Shown in pieces: positions 58,107 to 64,000 of a stretch of 64,000 nt of DNA. The notes beneath the pieces are model-generated. The model was not told the origin of the DNA and ran no database searches. It saw only the letters and a list, made by a program, of their open reading frames with translations. Positions within the stretch are counted from its first letter, which is position 1; each line of letters starts with the position of its first letter. The stretch comes from Saccharina japonica (taxonomy: Eukaryota; Sar; Phaeophyceae; Laminariales; Laminariaceae): positions 289,396-353,395 of the forward strand of contig MEHQ01003078.1 of the NCBI GenBank assembly GCA_008828725.1. Direction: 5' to 3'. A program made the position numbers and the translations under genes.

Positions 58107-58296
58107 AAAACTTCGGAGTACAGCAGGATAGAAACAACCGTAAATAACTAACCCACTGATGATGAGCTTTGTCCAGAGTTGTGTATTGGTCGATTGCAGA
58201 GTCCTAGTATAATAACTATATATCGCGGCTTGATCGCGACGGAAGTAAATGATCGACCGCGCCATCGTTCGACTGCATGTCCTCTGTGGATATGCA
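57735..58296. repeat. Inverted repeat pair in intron 4
   Basis: The left arm 57735-57875 contains TATCCACAGAGGACAT, then GATGGCGCGGTCGATC, then ATCGACCAAAACACAAC. The right arm 58165-58296 contains their complements in reverse order (GTTGTGTATTGGTCGAT, then GATCGACCGCGCCATC, then ATGTCCTCTGTGGATA). The arms are diverged but clearly homologous. Confidence 0.65.
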
Positions 58297-58373
58297 GCAG
58301 TATAGAAACAACCGTAAAATAATAAGGTTGCTGCTGCTGTGCTGCTGCTGTAGAGTCTATTGAGTACGGAGAG

Positions 58374-58548
58374 GCCAAAATCTGACGACTTGGGCCATCG
58401 GATTCTCAAATCGAAACAATTCCCGTCAGATTTTGCACAATCGGACTGCATAGGACGGTGCTTTCGTTTTGGAGATCGATACATAGGAAACGGCCTTTTG
58501 AGAATAAAATCGGACGACTTGGGTCATCGGATTTTCAAATCGAAAAAT
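58374..58548 (+). repeat. Two-copy direct repeat
   Basis: AAAATCTGACGACTTGGGCC with ATCGGATTCTCAAATCGAAA recurs at about 58507 as AAAATCGGACGACTTGGGTC with ATCGGATTTTCAAATCGAAA. Confidence 0.75.
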
Positions 58549-58755
58549 GGCATGGTCTCAAAGTTCAAGATGTCATCCACGTAGCAACAAGCAGCAGCAG
58601 CAGCAGATGGTGACACAGCGACGTTGCTTCGCGCCCGACGCGCAGCCGTTAATAGGTGCGTCTCTTCGTGCCAAACTACAGTCGGCTGGCGCGGGCTCGG
58701 GCCTAGAGACGAACGGAAGCGCGCTCGGCGCGCGCCTCTCCGTACTCGTAGACTT

Positions 58756-58913
58756 TACAGCAGCAGCAGCAGCAGCAGCAGCAGCGTACAGTCAGTCAAC
58801 GCTCGGACGCGCCGAGTGCGCTCGAGTCGACCTGTATTTTGGTATTATTTTGTATTTTGACACAACGAAGCATCCGAGCGTTGACTGACTGCTGTTGTGC
58901 TGCTGCTGCTGTA
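58756..58913. mobile_element. Hairpin MITE with CAG-repeat ends
   Basis: TA, then a (CAG)n run, then GTACAGTCAGTCAACGCTCGGA, mirrored by TCCGAGCGTTGACTGACTG and a CTG run, then TA. The 19-bp inner inverted repeat (58788-58806 region against 58872-58890) is perfect, with a short loop. TA flanks suggest a Tc1/mariner-type target. The CAG/CTG runs are part of the inverted ends, not an independent microsatellite. Confidence 0.6.
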
Positions 58914-59894
58914 CCGATTCAGAGGCACCGTTGCTGCTGTGAGCTGACGAGGCGGTTTAGTGAGGCGTCGCCATGTGGCATGTCCGCGACCTTCGCAGCT
59001 CATCACAACCCCCCATCCCCCTTCCTCTTGTTCAAAAAAAATATTCATCATAGATGTGGAACTCCCAAAGGTCAGTCAGTGCTCTGTGGGTGTTTGCGTG
59101 CTGATCTGCTGTGTGCGTGCTGCTGTCCTCGGCGTGTCGCACACACCCCACCTCTGATTCCGATACTCCGCAGAGGCGCATGCTGTGTGCTAGGCTGTCG
59201 AGGCGTGCAAAAACTAGCGCGACGCTGCTGCTGTATGCCAAGAACGGGCTTTGAGGGTCGGGCGGACGAGGGGGTACCCGGGGTGTGATCTATGGAGGTA
59301 ACTTATTCACTTGGTTATCTCGGTCACTTTTTTCATTGATTATCTGTCACGCTTTTTGAATTTCCAAATGACCACTCCTGTCTGTTTCACAGACTGGAGA
59401 ATTAACGGGAGAACATGGTGCTCAGAACCAAATGTGATTGGAAACTTGCCGGGATATGAACACAATTTTCATGCCCTTCGTGGGATTCTGATAATTGTTA
59501 CTACAATGGAGGTAGCATTCTTTGGCGAAAAAAGTGTTTTCTGAACGGCGGGGCTCCTTAACCCACCAAACTCTTCGGACCGGTGTCTGTTTTTTTGTTT
59601 TGCGATATGGTTTCTGCGTACACCTTGGGCATGGGATATACTAATCAGGTTGCACTGCTATTTGTTTCTTAAAAATAGGTTTATGACTCACTATTAGTAT
59701 GAAGCTCTTTAAGTGATCACCCTCAGAAGGCAAAAACGGTGCTCCTTTCTTTGCCGTAGCTCGTGTCAGCCCATCCGGAATAGTAATCGTTCAAATAAGG
59801 AGGCTTGCCGTGTGGTCAAGAGTACAGATACAGCAGCAGGGTTCGTGCAAGCAGAGATAAACGATAAAACAACGATTTCAATTTCCAACACACC
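58914..59894. other. Intron 4 sequence without recognised exon
   Basis: Open frames here (for example 58839-59288 and 59311-59544) are not recognised and are not needed for the transporter, since exons 4 and 5 join in phase. 59690-59770 resembles the right end of the X-type MITEs (CACCCTCAGAAGG...GCCGTAGCTCGTG). Confidence 0.4.
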
Positions 59895-60065
59895 TACAGT
59901 GCAGGACGCCTAATAAGAAACAGGCTAGTAAAAAAGCCAGGCTGAGATTACGAGGAAAATCATAAATTAGGCAGCGTTATCTTGACATTAGTGTAGAAAG
60001 CACCCTCTCTCGAATAAGACATCCAGCCTCGACCAGAGTTCCTGTTTCTTATTAGATGTCCAGGG
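59895..60065. mobile_element. Mariner-like MITE, copy in intron 4
   Basis: The left end TACAGTGCAGGACGCCTAAT and AAGAAACAGG are mirrored by CCTGTTTCTTATTAGATGTC at the right. The centre GAAAGCACCCTCTCTCGAAT is shared with 62154-62331 and 8096-8284. Confidence 0.7.
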
Positions 60066-61329
60066 AACGCCGTCTTGTATCGTATCGCAGCAGGAGGCGG
60101 ACGGCACTACAGTACCGTACCTGCAAACGTGCAGGGGTATGATATGTACTTAGACAATGTGAAAAAGCACGGAGAGGAGCATACAACTTAATCTTGACTG
60201 CAGAAAAATCGAGAGGAGAGTTCTGCTGAGAACTATTGACACGTCGTCCGGTAAGATCTTCCAGGGGTCGGGCTGCTCGTTGTTTGCGTGCTAGGAAGCA
60301 CTTTCTAGTGGGATTATCAAGGTATGCACGTGCTGCATGTGGGCGTTATTTGCTAAACCAAAAAAGGAGAAATCAGCGACACAAGATTTGTCTGTTCGGT
60401 AGGTTTCCTACAACAGCGGACAACCATCCGAACACGACAAAGGCGCGCCGTTAGGCGTACACCGTTTGCAACAGCGCCCAGCAAAACGCGACAACACTCA
60501 AATATATGGTTCGTGTATATGATGGCGTAGTGTACACTTCCTGTACACAGGTATGGACAACATTGACAACATAAGCATCACTCTACGTGGACGAACCCTG
60601 ACCCTAAGCAAAGAGGATAACGCGTGTGTGTGCGCGCAAAACATTACCGTGTATGCGTATTTTTGTTCAACTCTTAACTACGAAGTAATCGGATTAAAAT
60701 ACTTCGGTAACATTCCGTCGTCGCATTAATTCGCATGTAGTTTGGGATCAATGAGGCCTCTCTGCTGCGATCAGTCGGAGACTCTCACCCAGGGCTACTG
60801 CCTCCGCGATGATTCACCGGTGATCAACGCGGCACCTCGTCGCAGAGAGTAGTTACCCCGGCAAAACAAACACTACAAAAACTGACATCGGTGTCGGTGT
60901 GTTTCGCTTCTAACGATGGGCAGGTGAGATGTCCTGTTTTTCCCGTAACCTCTTTTTACTTTTGCGGGCTGCAGTCCGGTCGGTCGAGGGGCGCGTGCTT
61001 GTCGTTGAAGCATATCGCTCTCTAGGTACAGTCCGGAGACTTTTTCGACCCCGGGGACCCACTTCATTCGTCCCCTGTGTTTTTATCTAACGTAATTTGG
61101 CTGCAAACCGAAAAAAAACGGCAAGCAAACGTTTCAGCCATGAAAACGAAAAAACACAATTTGCAATGCAAACGATTACGAATGAAGGGATGTATGCGTG
61201 CGCCGGTTGGAACATCGAACAGAAAAAAAAGGAGGTACGGTAAGTAGGTATTGGCCGGGTGAACGCACAAATAACGCCCTCGTGCTTTCAGCGCAAGAGG
61301 AAGAAGAAAATTCAACCCCTGTGTACGAG
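60066..61329. other. Intron 4 sequence without recognised feature
   Basis: No repeat family or frame recognised. Short GTGTGTGTGCGCGC-like stretch near 60625. Confidence 0.4.
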
Positions 61330-61580
61330 GCGTGCTACGATAGAGGTATCATGTTTCCGGCTGAAAACATTCTGAGTGAAGGGGCTTCTTAGTCCAAAAT
61401 CGTCGGAGTTCCACCTTCGTTTTGAAATAGTTTTCGTTGTATCGTTAGGCCATGATATTTTTCATCCGGTAGCACTTTCGGTTTTCTCCAAAATCAGATT
61501 TTGGGTGGTGTATAGAGCTCCTTGAGCGGCCACCCTCAGAAAATGTCCTTTATGCAGGTGCACCTCTACCGTAGCACGCT
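61330..61580. mobile_element. X-type MITE, copy 1
   Basis: The left end GCGTGCTACGATAGAGGTAT is the inverted form of the right end ACCTCTACCGTAGCACGC. Subterminal ATTCTGAGTGA and CACCCTCAGAAAATG are also inverted. About 250 bp, non-coding. Confidence 0.65.
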
Positions 61581-61849
61581 TCGTATGATACAGGGCGAGC
61601 GAATGTAACCCAATTATTTTGTATATAACCTATTGCTTTATCCAACACTGCTGTATGCCATTTTTATACAACACCATTATTTTTATATTTCATTATTCTT
61701 TTTATATAATGTGAAGACAACACACTCTATTATGGTTATATTCTTAACGAAAAGTATGAACCGTTCGTTGTAATACCGACTCCAGCCCCTTGGGTTGTTT
61801 TTGCTTTCGCACGGGAAGGAAAGGTAGCCAGAGAGTACTATTAAAGAGC

Positions 61850-62050
61850 ATAATTCGTTGTGATGAGTCGACGAGGGAAGAAAGGGCTGAAGCCTTCTAG
61901 CGATAAAAATGCAAGTCACGAACCGTAGTGGGGGAAGAGGGAGAGGACCCTACTGTGTGACCCCGGATCTGAGTTACGACTCGTAGGGAGGAGAGATAAA
62001 AGAAGGGCGAAGATAACAAAAGGGATGAACATGAAAAATAAACAAAACTA
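61850..62050 (+). mobile_element. 5'-truncated SINE in intron 4
   Basis: Contains GAAGAAAGGGCTGAAGCC, then CACGAACCGTAGTGGGGGAA, ACCCCGGATCTGAGTTACGA and GGGCGAAGATAACAAAAGGG. The tRNA-like head is missing, as expected of incomplete reverse transcription. Confidence 0.65.
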
Positions 62051-62153
62051 TGCCCCCCAGAACAATAGTAGTAGTAGCCGGCTACGGTATGCCACCTAAC
62101 ATCATCGTGTAGAACACGCGTCATCTCTCACCGTGCGTACCCCCGACGCGTAC

Positions 62154-62331
62154 TACAGTACAGAACACCTTATAAGAAACAAGCTAAGAAGAAAGCCAGG
62201 CTGAGATTGTAGAGGAAAATAAGAAATTCGGGAGTCGTTGTATTGAAACTAGGGTTGAAAGCACCCTCTCTCGAATAAGAAATCGAGCCTGGACCAGACC
62301 TCCTGTTTCTTATTAGGTGTCCTGTACTGTA
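62154..62331. mobile_element. Mariner-like MITE, best-preserved copy
   Basis: The termini TACAGTACAGAACACCTTAT (left) and GGTGTCCTGTACTGTA (right end) are inverted repeats. Inside TA the ends read CAGTACAGGACACC. CAGT-type ends with TA flanks are typical of Tc1/mariner-derived MITEs. About 175 bp, no coding capacity. Confidence 0.75.
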
Positions 62332-62364
62332 CGATAAGAGTGCGCAATGGAACGAAAGGAGCAA

Positions 62365-62731
62365 GGACGCAGGCTACGGTAAAGGTTCATCATGCTTTTT
62401 TTTGCCTGCTGAGGGTGGTTACTTATGAAGCTCTATACGTACCCGATAAACAATCCCATGGTCTCGAGTATTATACTGAAACAATTTCGGCCTCACAAGA
62501 ATGAACGATGCAGGGTAGGGTAGGGGCGGCGCCTCATGTTTGTTTTATGAGCTCCTTACTTGATTATTTGGGTTAACGAGCTATATCGCTCAGAAAACGT
62601 TTCAGCCAAAACGTGCTATCGTTTTCGTAGCCCGCGTCGAAATTCCGACAATTTTGGGTTAAGGTAGCCCTGTCATTGAGAACATGTTTCAGCTCGAAAA
62701 ACGGTACAGTACCTCTATGGTAGCACGCGTC
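62365..62731. mobile_element. X-type MITE, copy 2
   Basis: The left end GACGCAGGCTACGGTAAAGG and the right end TACCTCTATGGTAGCACGCG are diverged inverted repeats. The interior contains GGGTTAAGGTAGCCCTGTCA, like copy 3. Confidence 0.6.
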
Positions 62732-63378
62732 TGAGGACAACAGATACATGGAGTAGACAAAAGCTCAAGCCGGGAGTAGGTTTGGTACAGACGGGACGCG
62801 GACCTTGTGTGCAGAGGGAGGGGAGTGAGGGAGGAAGGGCTCTTTTTGTTTCTTGTGGAGCTTGTCCCATTTTCGTTTTTGAGGCTCCTTTTCTCGATGA
62901 GCTCTACAACAGCTCTCACCCAAAAGCTGAGATTGAGAAATAAACGGAAGAACATTTTTCTTGTTTTCTTGTTCTCTTGTTTTTTTTTTTTTTCTCTTTC
63001 ATGCACCTGGATTGCTAGCAGGGTAGGTCTTGCCTGTCGTACGTATATGGCAGTAGTGCATTGTCTGTTCTGTTTACTGCACTGAGCGCAGTATCTCTGT
63101 GTCGTAGTTTTGTGACCACAGAACTGGTACCTTTTTTAGGATGAAGAATCGGCACGGACGCTGGGTGTGCTGGATGCCGACGGGTAGAAAATAAGGTTTA
63201 ATGTGAAGAACACACACACACCCCGATAAGCAATCCCACGATGGCCTAGGTACAAAACAAAAATTAATTTTGCCAATGAAGGAGCCGACGAATTTGGGTT
63301 AAGGAGCCGCCGTCATGTAAACAGGGGAAAACATAAACACCAAAATGATACCCCTAACGAGGCAAACAACATGCTACA

Positions 63379-63622
63379 TGCACGCTACGATAGAGGGGCA
63401 CCATGCTTGTTTCTGAGCTCTTCACTTAAGGAGCGCCATACCTCACCGAAAACAATATTTGGGAGGAAACTAAAAGTGCTGCGGGATGAGAAATATCATG
63501 ACCGAAGTATCCTCTGAAACACATTTCGTCACAAAAATGAAATTCCGGCGAATTTGGGTTAAGGAGCCCGGTCGTTCAGAAAACGATTCAGCCAAAAATT
63601 GCTACCTCTACCGTAGCACGTG
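63379..63622. mobile_element. X-type MITE, copy 3, close to exon 5 acceptor
   Basis: The left end TGCACGCTACGATAGAGGGG and the right end GCTACCTCTACCGTAGCACG are inverted. The interior has AATTTGGGTTAAGGAGCCC. It ends about 200 bp before transporter exon 5. Confidence 0.65.
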
Positions 63623-63819
63623 TCGCTACCACTACAATATTTTGCACCAACTCCACGTGAAGGGCGGAGAGAGAGAGAGAGTGGGGGTTATACTACAGTA
63701 TCGATCCAAGACTCCCGACGTACTGGAGCTCAAACGACGTGTTTCCAAACGCTTTCCTTGCGCTTCCCTTTTTCCTCTTCACTTTGCATTTTTCTCTGCG
63801 TTTTGTTTTTCCGCCGCAG

Positions 63820-63989
63820 CTTGCGTTGTTCTGTGTACGTGCACGGGGTTGCTTGGGGTGGCTCTCGTTATCGTTGGCAGGCTGAAGCTCGCCAGCGTGG
63901 TGCAGTACCTTCCAATGTCCGTCATCGGCGGCTACCTGGCGTATATAGGGTATTTCAGCGGGCAGGCGGGACTGGCGTTTGCTTCTGGG
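63820..63989 (+). CDS. SulP-type transporter, exon 5
   Basis: After the pyrimidine-rich acceptor TTTTTCCGCCGCAG the exon supplies CT, completing the GCT (Ala) codon opened by exon 4. It then reads GLLGVALVIVGRLKLASVVQ and YLPMSVIGGYLAYIGYFSGQ, then AGLAFASG. The string VVQYLPMSVIGGYLAYIGYF is the most diagnostic part of the gene and closely follows the SulP/YGR125W-like consensus. The donor is TCTGGG|GTGAGA in phase 0. The gene continues past the right edge; the remaining helices and any STAS domain are not visible. Confidence 0.85.
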
Positions 63990-64000
63990 GTGAGAGGGGA

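Overview
This is a gene-poor, repeat-dominated stretch of a nuclear eukaryotic genome. It has spliced exons with GT-AG and GC-AG introns, pyrimidine-rich acceptors, tRNA-derived SINEs, several DNA-transposon and MITE families, a decayed non-LTR retrotransposon tail and long microsatellites. The only confident host gene is an SLC26/SulP-type transporter. Its sequence and the long repeat-filled introns fit a stramenopile, perhaps a brown alga. That taxonomic guess is inference; nothing in the window proves it.

Layout. 0-2.7 kb: a 2.65-kb TIR element (TE1) whose minus strand encodes cysteine/histidine-rich and glutamate-rich protein segments. 3.6-5.7 kb and 13.1-15.2 kb: two copies of a 2.1-kb unit (D) with three open frames (A, B, C). 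Frame B is intact only in the second copy. 5.7-7.6 kb: a compact cluster of small ORFs separated by a repeated 'junction' motif, part of it in a 45-bp inverted repeat. This looks like a fragment of a virus or virus-like element. 7.8-10.0 kb: a third, partial copy of sequence found in the large duplication. 10.3-12.3 kb: an element with AACCGGTT-rich ends. 12.87-13.07 kb: a CGCGACA-rich array. 15.2-19.4 kb: no recognisable gene, one minisatellite.

19.4-46.1 kb is a large compound duplication. A ~10.3-kb module U occurs twice in direct orientation (19.4-29.8 and 32.9-43.3 kb). A ~2.85-kb module V occurs once inverted between the U copies (30.1-32.9 kb) and once after the second U (43.3-46.1 kb). 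(TTG)n/(CAA)n arrays sit at the breakpoints. U and V are themselves packed with SINEs, TTAA-flanked palindromic-end elements (P), hAT-like and mariner-like MITEs, fold-back MITEs and TE1 deletion derivatives.

46.1-48.2 kb has no recognised gene. 48.3-53.0 kb is a 2.27-kb tandem direct repeat; each copy carries a decayed C-terminal tail of a retrotransposon-type polyprotein. From 53.3 kb to beyond the right edge runs the plus-strand SulP-type gene. Five exons are visible with exactly compatible splice phases, one GC-AG intron and one 7.4-kb intron filled with MITEs.

The most unusual observations are the virus-like cluster with repeated gene-junction motif, the U/V rearrangement bounded by inverted trinucleotide arrays, a conversion-like mosaic tract between dispersed copies, and complementary tetranucleotide arrays in the introns flanking transporter exons 2-3.
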